From Veillonella infantium (lineage in GTDB: Bacteria; Bacillota; Negativicutes; Veillonellales; Veillonellaceae), in assembly GCF_002959895.1 (NCBI RefSeq), contig NZ_PPDD01000004.1, positions 27,310-91,309 of the forward strand: a DNA stretch of 64,000 nucleotides, in the 5' to 3' direction. Shown in pieces: positions 47,001 to 55,458 of this stretch. Made by a program: the position numbers and the translations under genes. Below the pieces are notes generated by a model. That model did no database searches and had not been told where the DNA came from. It saw only the letters and a list, made by a program, of their open reading frames with translations. How positions within the stretch are numbered: position 1 is the first letter of the stretch; every line of letters starts with the position of its first letter.

Positions 47001-50000
47001 ATGGTACTGTAAAACTTAAGAATCAAAAACTTACTGTTTCCGGTACAAATGGTGTAACTACAACTGTAAATGGCCAAACTGTTACAGTAGGTCTTGATGC
47101 AACTACAAAATCTAAAGTAGATAATGCTTCTACAGCAGTAGCTCGTAACATCTCTCTAGGTGCAGATAGTGGTACAGTATCTAGCCAATCCTTAAAAGAT
47201 GGTGATGTAGCATTCAATGTAAAAGCTGCGACTGGTGACTTAGTATCTACGAAGATGAATGGCGACACTGTTGAAATTTCCACTAAGCGTGCAGCTATTA
47301 CTAGCGATGCCAATACAGGCGCAGCATCTGTAACAGGTGATGATGGCTTAGCAACATCTAAAAATGTAGCTGATGCTATCAATAAAGCAGCTGATGCGGC
47401 TAAAGCTGGTGCAGCATGGAATTTAACAACAAATTCCAGCACAACAGATAAAACATCTGTACAAGGTGGGGACACAGTAGATCTTATCAATGGCGACAAT
47501 ATCTTGATTACTCAAGATGGTACAGATAAAAAGAAAATTACTGTAGCTACGAAGAAAGATCTTACAGTAGATTCTATTACTGCAGGTAACACAGTAATGA
47601 ATACATCTGGTTTAACAAATGGTACGACTGCAATTACAGGTACTGGTATCACAACAGATAAAGTAACTGTAGGCGGTATCTCCATTGATAAAACTGATGG
47701 TATCAACGCAGGTAACAAAACAATTACTAATGTTGCTAGTGGTGGTACAACTGATTCCAATGCAGCAAATATTGGTGATGTAAAGCAAGCTGTTGCTAAC
47801 TTGTCTCAAAACCTAAATATTACAGATGGTACAAATAACGGTACTATTGATCTTAAAAACCAAAAACTTAATGTAGCTGGTACAAATGGTGTAACTGCAA
47901 CTGTAAATGGTCAAACTATTACAGTTGGTTTAGATACAGATACTAAAACTAAAGTAGATAATTCTTCTGCCGCAGTGAATCGTACTATCTCCCTTGGCGC
48001 AGATAGTGGTACACCATCTAGTCAATCTTTGAAAGATGGGGATGTAGCGTTTAATGTAAAAGCTGCGACTGGTGATTTCATTTCTACGAAGATGAATGGC
48101 GACACTGTAGAAGTTTCTACAAAACGTTCCACTATCAACAGTGATGCTGCAGGTACTGCCTCTGTTACAGGTGATGATGGTTTAGCAACTGCTAAGAACG
48201 TGGCCGACGCGATTAATAAAGCTGCTAGCCAAGCTAAAGACGGTGCAGCATGGAAACTATCTGCTAATGGTGATACACCGACTACTGTAGCCGGCGGAGA
48301 TACTGTAGACTTTACTGGTGATAACAATATTACAGTTACACAAACTGGCAAAAATATCGCTACCACATTAAATAAAGATCTTAAGAAATTAAACTCTATT
48401 TCTCTTGAAAATGGTGTGGGTGAGACAATCAAGTTTGATGCAATTAATGCTAGCGGTAAGTTTGGTGATCCAGCTGTAGGTAATTATACACAAATTGACC
48501 GTGATGGTATTAGAATCAATAATGGTATTGATGTAAATCAACCGAATACAGCAAATACTTATTTAGACGTTGGTACTTTATCTTTACAAGCCGGACCTAA
48601 TAGCAGCTCTCTTGATTCTAAAACACTCATATTTAATGATGAAGATGGAAATCTTGCTCAAGGCAGTGCCCAAGGTATGGCATTCCGATCTGCAACAGGT
48701 AAAGAGGTTCAATTTACCCTTGATGAAATCAATGCTGGTGGCAACAAAATTAAAGAGGTTGCGGAAGGTACTGATGATACTGATGCAGTAAATGTAAAAC
48801 AGTTGAAAGATACTGTAGCAAGCCAAACGTTGACATACCGTGCTAATAGTGCAGCTGATGCAGATGCTAAGTCTGTTAAATTATCTAAAGGCCTAGACTT
48901 TGTAGATGGCACAATGACAAAAGCTACTGTGGATAATGATGGTAAGGTAACATTTGATATTAATGATGATACTAAGACTAAGATCAATGATTCTGCAGCA
49001 GCTGTGAGCCGTAAGGTTTCTCTTGGCGCCGATAGTGGTACACCATCTATCCAATCCTTAAAAGATGGGGATGTAGCATTTAATGTAAAAGGTGCGACTG
49101 GTGATTTCATTTCTACGAAGATGAATGGCGATACTGTAGAGGTGTCTATAAAACGTGCAACTATCGATAGCAATGCTACTACAGGTGCAGCATCTGTCAC
49201 AGGCGATGATGGCTTAGCAACAGCTAAAAATGTAGCAGATGCTATTAACAAGGCAGCTAAAGCAAGCACTGATGCAATTAACTTGAAATTTGCTGGCGAT
49301 ACGAATACCTCTGCTGGTGTTGTAAATCTTAAAGATGATACATTGGGTATTAAAGGCGACGGTAAATATGTAACAACAGATGCAGATGGTAAGAACTTAA
49401 CAGTAAAAGTATCCGAAGCAGAGGTTAAGAAATCTGCTGTCAGTGCAGTTACAGTAAGTACTGATACAACTGATGCGGATAATCCGTTGACTGTTACAGG
49501 TACACCAAGTGCAGATGGCACAACTAAGGATTACAAGGTAACGATTGATGGTACTAAGGTTGCAGCTAAGACTAAATTGTCTTACAAAGCAAATGATGGT
49601 ACAGCTAAACAAGTATCCTTAGCAGATGGGTTGAACTTTAAAGATGGTACGTTAACTTCTGCTACTATTGATGATGCAGGCGTTGTTAAATATGATGTAA
49701 AAACAGCGGCTATTACAGCTGGTACAGATGGCACCGTTACAGCCCCTGCTACTGATGGCGTGGCAACAGCTAAGAATGTAGCTGATGCTATTAATGCAGC
49801 TAAGAAAGCATCTAAAACAGAAATTACTGCTAATGATGATGAAGCGGCCAACGCAACAACTGGTAATGTAAAATTAACATCTACAACGGCTGCAGATGGT
49901 CATACAATTTACAATGTAAAACTTAATGATACATTGACATTTGGTACTGGTGCTAATGCCATTGTTATTGATGGTACTGCTGGTAAGGCTACTATTGGTA

Positions 50001-52198
50001 GTGCAGCTATCGATGGTGTAAATAATACAATTACAACAGGTGGTAATAAGGCAGTAACGTTAGATGGTACTACTGGTACTATTACAGGTAAAGCTGCTAA
50101 TATTGGTGGCGTTACAGTAGATGGTACAAATAACCATGTAACAGGTCTCGCTAATACGACTTGGGATGGTAATGCTGTTTCTGGCCGTGCAGCTACCGAG
50201 GATCAATTGAAAGTAGTAGCTGATGCTGCAGCTAACCAAACATGGCAAATTACAGCCGATAAAGATGCTGCTACATCTGGTAAACAAACTGGTACTAAAA
50301 CAGATGCCAAAGTAGGTAAAGACGCAAAGGTTACTATGATTGCTGGTGAAAATATCACTATCAACCAAAATGAGCGTGACTTCACATATTCTTTGAATAA
50401 AGACCTTGTGAACATGAACTCTGCAAGCTTCAACGGTACTGGTAATAACACAACTGTTATCAATGGTGATTCCATTACACAAACTGCTGGTACGCAAACG
50501 AATACATCTACTGCAGCTGGTAATACAGTAACAGATGGTGCTAAGTCTACCGCAACAACAGCTGATGGTACTAAGATTACTGATGGTACAAAAACAAATA
50601 CTTCCACAGCAGATAGCACAGTTATCGATGATGGCAATGGTAATAAAACAGCTCTTACTAAAGATGGTGTAACAATTACTGCAGCTGGTAAGGATCCTGT
50701 ATCCTTAACTAAAGATGGCCTCGATAATGGGGGCAATAAAATTTCTAAGATTGCAGATGGTACAGATGACACAGATGCTGTCAATGTACGTCAATTAGAA
50801 GCTAAGTCTAAGGCGTCTAAAACAGAATTGACTGCTAATGGTGGTGAAAGTGCTGGTAGTACTACAGGCAATATTGTATTGACTAAGACTACTGCCGCTG
50901 ATGGACATATCATTTATGACAATAAATTAAATGATACCGTTACATTGGGTACAGATCCAACTAAGGCAGTAACTGTAGATGGTACAACTGGTACGATTAA
51001 AGCTGGTGATGGTGCCAATGCAGTTGCTATCGATGGCAAAAATGGTTCTGTAAAAGCTGGTGATAAGATTGCTCTTGATGGTAAGGATGGTAAGGCTACA
51101 ATTGGTACTGTAGGTATCGATGGTAAAGATGGCATCATTACTACTGGTGGTAATAATCCTGTTGCTGTAAATGGCAAAGATGGTGTTGTTACAGGTTTGA
51201 CTAATAAAACTTGGAATCCAAATAATATTGCGTCTGGTCGTGCAGCTACTGAAGATCAAGTAAAATCTGCTGTTGAAAATGCTGGCTGGAATGCAACTGT
51301 TGGTACAGAAGGCTCTGGTATTAATAGCACACCAACGGCAACTGCTGAAAAAGTAAAAACTGATGAAACAGTTACTTTCAAAGCAGGCAATAATATGATG
51401 GTTAGCCAAGCAGGTAAAACGATTAGTTATGCAGTAAATCCAGAACTCAAGGATATGAAGTCTGCTACATTTAAAGATGCAGCCGGTAACACGACTGTAA
51501 CAGATGGTAATGGCATAACAATTACACCTGGTAGTGCAAACCCTAATAATCCTAATGCAGGCCCTATTTCCTTGACTAAGGATGGTCTCAATAATGGTAA
51601 TAACCAACTTAAAGGCATTGCACCTGGTACAGATGATACTGATGCAGTAAATGTGAGTCAGTTGAAAGCATCTAATGCAAGAATTGGCGATGCTATTGGT
51701 CAAGTAGCGGGCGAGGTACAACGTGTAGGTGCTCATGCAGCAGCAATGGCAGCGTTGAAACCAATCCAATACGATCCATTGGAACCAACTCAAGTGATGG
51801 CTGGCGTAGGCAATTATCGTGGTGAAACAGCAGCGGCCTTAGGTCTTGCACACTATACAAACGAAGATACAATGTTCAATGTTGGCGTATCTCTCGGTGC
51901 AAACCGTAATATGGTAAATGCTGGGGTAACTCACAAATTTGGCTCTAGCCCAGAAAAGAAAAATATTCCTGATCGTTACAAAGCAGGCCCTATTAGCTCT
52001 GTGTATGTAATGCAAGATGAAGTATCTAGTCTCAAGAAAGAAAATAGCGAACAAAAGACTGTTATCGCAGATCAAGCAGCTCGTCTCAATACGTTGGAAG
52101 CAGAAAATGAACGTCAACGTCAAGAGTTAGCTGAAACTAAACAAGGTTTAGAGGACTTGCGTGCAGCAGTTAGCCAATTGTTAGCATCTAAAGGCTAG
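44066..52198 (+). CDS. Trimeric autotransporter adhesin 2 (YadA-like, Vta/Hag type)
   Basis: This 2710-residue protein shares the extended signal peptide (MNKIFKVIWSKSKQCYVVVSE) with adhesin 1 and has a long YadA head (about 44.28-45.48 kb). Several large stalk modules contain SLGADSGT, QSLKDGDVAFNVK and DGLATAKNVADAINKA (near 47.15, 47.99 and 49.02 kb). A 15-16-residue periodic stretch around 50.49-50.65 kb is Thr/Asp/Gly rich. The YadA anchor is at about residues 2552-2625, and an 85-residue coiled coil follows it. AAGAAGGAA precedes the ATG. It should form a very long surface fibre. Compared with adhesin 1 the stalk is built from different repeats, while the two ends are nearly the same. 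Confidence 0.95.
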   Translation: MNKIFKVIWSKSKQCYVVVSEMAKNKTGKKKIVVASILAALAMQVGVVADVTAADRPTGTIEGGTKMYSNLTNGLAIGNESQSNSHQSIAIGYRAIANSQYADPAQPAVAIGAGAHATGRGGVSLGLIANSSVRGTAIGSATQATGFGAFAGGTYAQATNAGDVAIGGASSDQFNNYAVASGGYSVAIGTAAKADGGAGVSIGYKTNAKTSNSLAVGSESQATGEGAVAVGRKNTSTGASSTVLGILSTASATSATAVGMQTTATGENSLAVGHLSSAIGKNGVAVGTNRTTAALGGVAVGQAAKSNKFNSVAMGMNVTADGDNSVALGGSASANSDGTIAIGSYGSTPTKATGNRALAIGSATTANGLESIAIGSRVNSTSQHSIAIGTRANASAVKSVAIGPDSIATVDGGVALGRDSVANVIGGVTNKGYNPNTNRTDIYSGLTGNVLTSTTGAVSIGNGTTVTRQLTGLAAGTRDTDAVNVAQLKSVNLAFSGNVNTGNVNIANSTLGLKGDNTYITTSANGQNLTISGKTQNIDVTNGQASANAAGMADSKNVADAINKAISANAYHWKLAADRDPSAPEVINKSDTVIFGGDNNITVTRSGKKITTSLNKAITVDTVKANRSVTVSSGGNQITLDGTNGSVKGRNFTGDSFKAGDNVLSNTTLQIGPTTGSNNVTITRDGLTAKTATKTVKFGTDGISAGGQQITNVSSGGNVGTNAANITDVKNAVAAVTLNLDTNSKTGTVKLSESPLKVIGANGIRTDLLGTNNGSLVVGLDKNTVNATTKGISLTGDTGSTGLKYLKDGDATFKVAGDGDLVTTKASTTGVQIAVDSAKVKDLAVGAVTVSKANTTDNPITITPTAGTNSKDYAIGIDTTKLANQTQLTYKANGANENKVSLANGLNFTDGTFTKATVGTNGTVTISTATETITNDADGKAKVNSPTDGLATAKNVADSINKAVDGLSQNLTVSDGATDGTVKLKNQKLTVSGTNGVTTTVNGQTVTVGLDATTKSKVDNASTAVARNISLGADSGTVSSQSLKDGDVAFNVKAATGDLVSTKMNGDTVEISTKRAAITSDANTGAASVTGDDGLATSKNVADAINKAADAAKAGAAWNLTTNSSTTDKTSVQGGDTVDLINGDNILITQDGTDKKKITVATKKDLTVDSITAGNTVMNTSGLTNGTTAITGTGITTDKVTVGGISIDKTDGINAGNKTITNVASGGTTDSNAANIGDVKQAVANLSQNLNITDGTNNGTIDLKNQKLNVAGTNGVTATVNGQTITVGLDTDTKTKVDNSSAAVNRTISLGADSGTPSSQSLKDGDVAFNVKAATGDFISTKMNGDTVEVSTKRSTINSDAAGTASVTGDDGLATAKNVADAINKAASQAKDGAAWKLSANGDTPTTVAGGDTVDFTGDNNITVTQTGKNIATTLNKDLKKLNSISLENGVGETIKFDAINASGKFGDPAVGNYTQIDRDGIRINNGIDVNQPNTANTYLDVGTLSLQAGPNSSSLDSKTLIFNDEDGNLAQGSAQGMAFRSATGKEVQFTLDEINAGGNKIKEVAEGTDDTDAVNVKQLKDTVASQTLTYRANSAADADAKSVKLSKGLDFVDGTMTKATVDNDGKVTFDINDDTKTKINDSAAAVSRKVSLGADSGTPSIQSLKDGDVAFNVKGATGDFISTKMNGDTVEVSIKRATIDSNATTGAASVTGDDGLATAKNVADAINKAAKASTDAINLKFAGDTNTSAGVVNLKDDTLGIKGDGKYVTTDADGKNLTVKVSEAEVKKSAVSAVTVSTDTTDADNPLTVTGTPSADGTTKDYKVTIDGTKVAAKTKLSYKANDGTAKQVSLADGLNFKDGTLTSATIDDAGVVKYDVKTAAITAGTDGTVTAPATDGVATAKNVADAINAAKKASKTEITANDDEAANATTGNVKLTSTTAADGHTIYNVKLNDTLTFGTGANAIVIDGTAGKATIGSAAIDGVNNTITTGGNKAVTLDGTTGTITGKAANIGGVTVDGTNNHVTGLANTTWDGNAVSGRAATEDQLKVVADAAANQTWQITADKDAATSGKQTGTKTDAKVGKDAKVTMIAGENITINQNERDFTYSLNKDLVNMNSASFNGTGNNTTVINGDSITQTAGTQTNTSTAAGNTVTDGAKSTATTADGTKITDGTKTNTSTADSTVIDDGNGNKTALTKDGVTITAAGKDPVSLTKDGLDNGGNKISKIADGTDDTDAVNVRQLEAKSKASKTELTANGGESAGSTTGNIVLTKTTAADGHIIYDNKLNDTVTLGTDPTKAVTVDGTTGTIKAGDGANAVAIDGKNGSVKAGDKIALDGKDGKATIGTVGIDGKDGIITTGGNNPVAVNGKDGVVTGLTNKTWNPNNIASGRAATEDQVKSAVENAGWNATVGTEGSGINSTPTATAEKVKTDETVTFKAGNNMMVSQAGKTISYAVNPELKDMKSATFKDAAGNTTVTDGNGITITPGSANPNNPNAGPISLTKDGLNNGNNQLKGIAPGTDDTDAVNVSQLKASNARIGDAIGQVAGEVQRVGAHAAAMAALKPIQYDPLEPTQVMAGVGNYRGETAAALGLAHYTNEDTMFNVGVSLGANRNMVNAGVTHKFGSSPEKKNIPDRYKAGPISSVYVMQDEVSSLKKENSEQKTVIADQAARLNTLEAENERQRQELAETKQGLEDLRAAVSQLLASKG

Positions 52199-52251
52199 TA
52201 ATTGATAGTTCGTATCAAAATCTAGGCTAATATAAAGTCTGATCAGAAATA

Positions 52252-52319
52252 AAAGAACCTCTTATATACTGATATACCTAGTAGGGTATATTCGGATACT
52301 ATAAGAGGTTCTTTTTTGC
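52252..52319 (+). terminator. Terminator of adhesin 2
   Basis: A very long stem (AAAGAACCTCTTATA paired with TATAAGAGGTTCTTT, with more pairing inside) is followed by a T-run. Confidence 0.92.
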
Positions 52320-52454
52320 AATTTTGATATAGATTATTAAATATAATCATGATATATGAATGACTTTTCATATATTGTTGTGATATAATACAGAAGATAT
52401 TAGGAGTTAGATGTTAGCTCTACCTTGTACGATCTTGCATGAATAGGAGATACT

Positions 52455-53864
52455 ATGTTAGACCGCATACAACGATGGCTTTCCATAGATTCTATGTTGC
52501 CTGCTGCAGAACGATTAGGCCCTGTGGGGACTACAAAGCAGCTATACGGTAATTACTTAAAAATAGCTTGGCCAGCTACATTACAAGGCTTAATGTTACA
52601 ATTTATGACAGCCATCGACTTAGCAATGGTTGGTGCTCTTGGGGCATCTGCTCTTGCTTCGGTAGGGATTATGGGACAGCCGGAGATGGTGATGCTCATA
52701 TTCTGTCGTGCTTTATCGATTGCGGTAACGGCTATTATAGCTCGCCGTCACGGTGAAGGCGAAGTAGATGGCATGAATGCCGTACTTAAACAGTCCATTC
52801 TGTTGAATTTCTTGATTTATGTACCTTTATTAGCGATATGTTTCTTTAATTTAGAACATATCTTACGCTTTACCGGCGCTGAAGATGGCTATATTGAGAC
52901 AGCTGTATGGTATGGGCGTTTCATTGTCATTAGTCTTATATTCCAATCCTTTAGCCAAATTGTAGGGGCTGCCCTTATTGGGTATGGCAATACAAAGGTT
53001 ATTTTTAAATCCAATGTAGTAGGGAATATACTGAATACTATAATGAACTTCTTCTTGATTTATGGTATTGGCTTTTTCCCTGAGCTCGGCGTTATGGGCG
53101 CTGGCGTTTCTACAATGATCAGTAGTGCTGTCATTGCACTATTATTACTGCGTACGATTTCGCAACATACGACTACGGGATTAACCTTGCGGCATCCTTC
53201 AAAATGGAAGTTTGAACGAACGGTATTACATACTATGTTCCACGTTGGTGGTAGTTCACTAGGGGAACAGTTCTTTGAACGTTTTGGTATGTATACGTAC
53301 ACCATGATTGTTGCTTCATTAGGTGCCGTACCTTTAGCAGCACATTATGTATGTATGAATTTGATGGATATATTCTATTACTTTGCTATGGGACTTGGCT
53401 TTGCAGGGGCATCTCATACGGGACAGAGTCTTGGTCATAAACGACCAGATATTGCGAATTTGTATGGTAAAATTGGGGCTCGTATTGGTTTCGTAGTAGG
53501 CCTTGTAAGTGCTCTCATATTTATTGGCCCTGGCGATCTATTAGTACAGTTGTATACTCGTGAAAGTGAAGTCGTTACCTTAGCGGGTGCCTTAATGGGG
53601 ATTATGGCTGTTGCAGCATTCCCTCAAGCATTACAGCAAGTATATTCTGGTGTTCTAAAAGGGGCAGGGGATACATATTATATTATGAAATATTCCCTTG
53701 TTAGTGTAGCTATTATTCGGCCTATCATTACATACCTATTGTGTATTACATTAGGTTTAGGGCTTTTAGGCGCATGGTTATCCTTGTGCTTTGACCAGTC
53801 CTTACGATTATGTTGCTCCTATATCCGATTTATTCGTGGTGCATGGCAGCATAAGATAGTTTAA
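52455..53864 (+). CDS. MATE-family efflux transporter
   Basis: This 469-residue membrane protein has twelve helices in two halves, with the MATE start pattern LKIAWPATLQGLMLQFMTAIDLAMVGALG and GAALIGYGNTK in the first half. It exports cationic drugs or metabolites in exchange for Na+ or H+. AGGAGA precedes the ATG. The substrate is unknown. Confidence 0.92.
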   Translation: MLDRIQRWLSIDSMLPAAERLGPVGTTKQLYGNYLKIAWPATLQGLMLQFMTAIDLAMVGALGASALASVGIMGQPEMVMLIFCRALSIAVTAIIARRHGEGEVDGMNAVLKQSILLNFLIYVPLLAICFFNLEHILRFTGAEDGYIETAVWYGRFIVISLIFQSFSQIVGAALIGYGNTKVIFKSNVVGNILNTIMNFFLIYGIGFFPELGVMGAGVSTMISSAVIALLLLRTISQHTTTGLTLRHPSKWKFERTVLHTMFHVGGSSLGEQFFERFGMYTYTMIVASLGAVPLAAHYVCMNLMDIFYYFAMGLGFAGASHTGQSLGHKRPDIANLYGKIGARIGFVVGLVSALIFIGPGDLLVQLYTRESEVVTLAGALMGIMAVAAFPQALQQVYSGVLKGAGDTYYIMKYSLVSVAIIRPIITYLLCITLGLGLLGAWLSLCFDQSLRLCCSYIRFIRGAWQHKIV

Positions 53865-54050
53865 TCTTACATGGAAATGACAGGAATATTAACTTTAACT
53901 ATCATTTAAATAGTATTTTTTCATATAAAACCTAAATTTTATAGTATTCGATATAGGGCTTTGGTATAGATAATATCTGTGTTTTCTACTGCTTATCACT
54001 TTCTATATTGAAAAAATTAAAATAATTTATGAAAGGTTTATGAAAAAGTT

Positions 54051-54079
54051 CTTGCATATTCAATTTGTTTGATGTACAA
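54051..54079 (+). promoter_or_regulatory. Promoter of a candidate small RNA
   Basis: TTGCAT and TACAAT are separated by exactly 17 bases. No gene follows on the plus strand before the terminator at 54182. Confidence 0.65.
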
Positions 54080-54084
54080 TACGA

Positions 54085-54212
54085 AATGTGGAAAAAATGA
54101 CACATTGGGGAATGTGTTATCGGACCAGAAATCTATGATTTCATGTATATATGTAAGGGATATATATAAGAAACAAGCAAAAACCGCCTTAGTTCAGCTA
54201 AGGCGGTTTTTG
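54085..54212 (+). ncRNA. Candidate structured small RNA of about 128 nt
   Basis: Between a good promoter and a strong terminator there is no ORF longer than about 13 codons. Instead there are three predicted hairpins: ACACATT/AATGTGT with a GGGG loop (54099-54116), GAAATC/GATTTC with a TAT loop (54127-54141) and a weaker TATATAT/ATATATA (54145-54167). The terminator stem ends the unit. The sequence does not match an RNA family I know. It could also be a leftover leader of a lost gene. Confidence 0.5.
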
Positions 54213-54213
54213 T
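54182..54213. terminator. Bidirectional terminator, small RNA / amidotransferase gene
   Basis: AACCGCCTTAG pairs with CTAAGGCGGTT around TTCAG, with T-rich sequence on the right and A-rich sequence on the left. Confidence 0.93.
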
Positions 54214-54214
54214 T

Positions 54215-54922
54215 TTATAAATGATTTTGTTCAAGCCAGGCGATGCATGCGGCTTTTCCTGCAGCAGGTAACTCTTGACGTAGGCGTTTTGCATCTTCTC
54301 TAAGTTTAGGAATATCGATACCCGCGTTAGAAAGTTCTGCACAATGGCCTACAAGCCAACTTTCAATTACAGCAGGATCAGCCTCCATATGGAATTGAAG
54401 ACCTAGAATATGTGTGCCTACGGAGAATGCTTGATTTGGGCATAACTCTGTTTTAGCAAGTCGTACGGCACCTTTAGGGATTTCAAATTCATCACCATGC
54501 CAGTGAAGAACTGGTATATTACCGAGCAATGCTAGTGGGGAGGAGGCGCCTTCAGGCGTATACTCTAGCGGCCCAAAGCCAATTTCTTTCTTACCATGCT
54601 TCATAGGTCCTACGTGACCACCCATAATACGGGAAATGAGTTGAGCGCCTAAACAGATGCCCAGTAATGGCTTTTTACTATTAATACGATCTGTAATGAA
54701 TTTGATTTCATCTGTTAAGAATGGATAGAGTTCTTCGTCGTATGCGCCAATAGGGGCACCGCAGACGATGACTAAATCAGCCGCTGTTGCATCATAGTGT
54801 TCAAAATTGGCGAGGGGAGCCTCGATGTATGTTAGTTCAAACCCTCGATTAGTAAGGACTGACTCTAAAATACCGGCATTTTCAAAGTTAATATGACGTA
54901 CAATATAAGCTGTTTTGCTCAT
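54215..54922 (-). CDS. Class I glutamine amidotransferase-like protein
   Basis: This 235-residue protein has the nucleophile elbow LGICLGAQ (Cys90) and the His-Glu pair in LQFHMEAD (His178, Glu180), so the triad of class I glutaminases is complete. It resembles stand-alone GMP-synthase-like amidotransferases; relatives hydrolyse gamma-glutamyl bonds of glutamine, polyamines or peptides. No synthetase domain or partner gene is nearby. AGGAGG precedes the ATG. Confidence 0.9.
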   Translation of the reverse strand: MSKTAYIVRHINFENAGILESVLTNRGFELTYIEAPLANFEHYDATAADLVIVCGAPIGAYDEELYPFLTDEIKFITDRINSKKPLLGICLGAQLISRIMGGHVGPMKHGKKEIGFGPLEYTPEGASSPLALLGNIPVLHWHGDEFEIPKGAVRLAKTELCPNQAFSVGTHILGLQFHMEADPAVIESWLVGHCAELSNAGIDIPKLREDAKRLRQELPAAGKAACIAWLEQNHL

Positions 54923-55011
54923 GGTTCCTCCTATATAGCTCGATATAACTCTATATAATAGTAATTTCTACAAAGTATGTAGTAACAGTATATTATATTC
55001 TATAGAATTTA

Positions 55012-55131
55012 TTGTGTGATGAAAATCATGCAGTATCCATTGGTGTATGGCTCTTTATCGTGGCTCCTTTAGTAGGTAGTGCGATTGCAGCTATATTCCA
55101 TCGCGCATGGTTCTCTGTGAAAGAAAACTAA
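55012..55131 (+). pseudogene. 3' remnant of an aquaporin/MIP-family gene
   Basis: The frame ending at TAA 55131 reads SIGVWLFIVAPLVGSAIA and on to FHRAWF, which looks like the last transmembrane helix and tail of an aquaporin or glycerol facilitator (typical LWLFxVAPxxG). Nothing of the preceding 200 residues remains upstream, and there is no ribosome binding site. A terminator follows directly, so this is the 3' stub left after a deletion. Confidence 0.65.
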
Positions 55132-55141
55132 TTGAATCTAT

Positions 55142-55173
55142 AACACCTACGGAAACGTAGGCGTTTTCTTTTA
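55142..55173 (+). terminator. Terminator of the lost aquaporin gene
   Basis: AACACCTACG pairs with CGTAGGCGTT (one mismatch) around GAAA, followed by TTCTTTTATTT. Confidence 0.8.
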
Positions 55174-55368
55174 TTTAGTTGAATTTAAAGAATTGCTAAG
55201 ATAAGTATAAGATATATCTTAAAAGAATAAAGGATTAGCTCATCTATCCTATAATTAGAACCTCAATATTCCTATATTATAAAGATATTTGTATTTTAGA
55301 AGTTTAAAACATATAACATCTGTGTATAGATAAATTTCGAAATCCTCATGATAAATTCATAAAAGATA

Positions 55369-55397
55369 TTGAAATTTATCGAAAAGTTGTGTAAAAT
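55369..55397 (+). promoter_or_regulatory. Promoter of the ompA-like gene
   Basis: TTGAAA and TAAAAT are 17 bases apart; the leader is about 55 bases. Confidence 0.65.
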
Positions 55398-55458
55398 GAA
55401 AGTATATTATTACCAAAGGCCTGTGTATTGTTAAAGGCTGTTATTGGAGGGAATTATA

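Noticed and set aside
37672..52198. Many long open frames on the minus strand inside the adhesin genes
   Set aside because: They follow from the low-complexity repeat coding of the plus strand, have no ribosome binding sites and encode no recognisable proteins.
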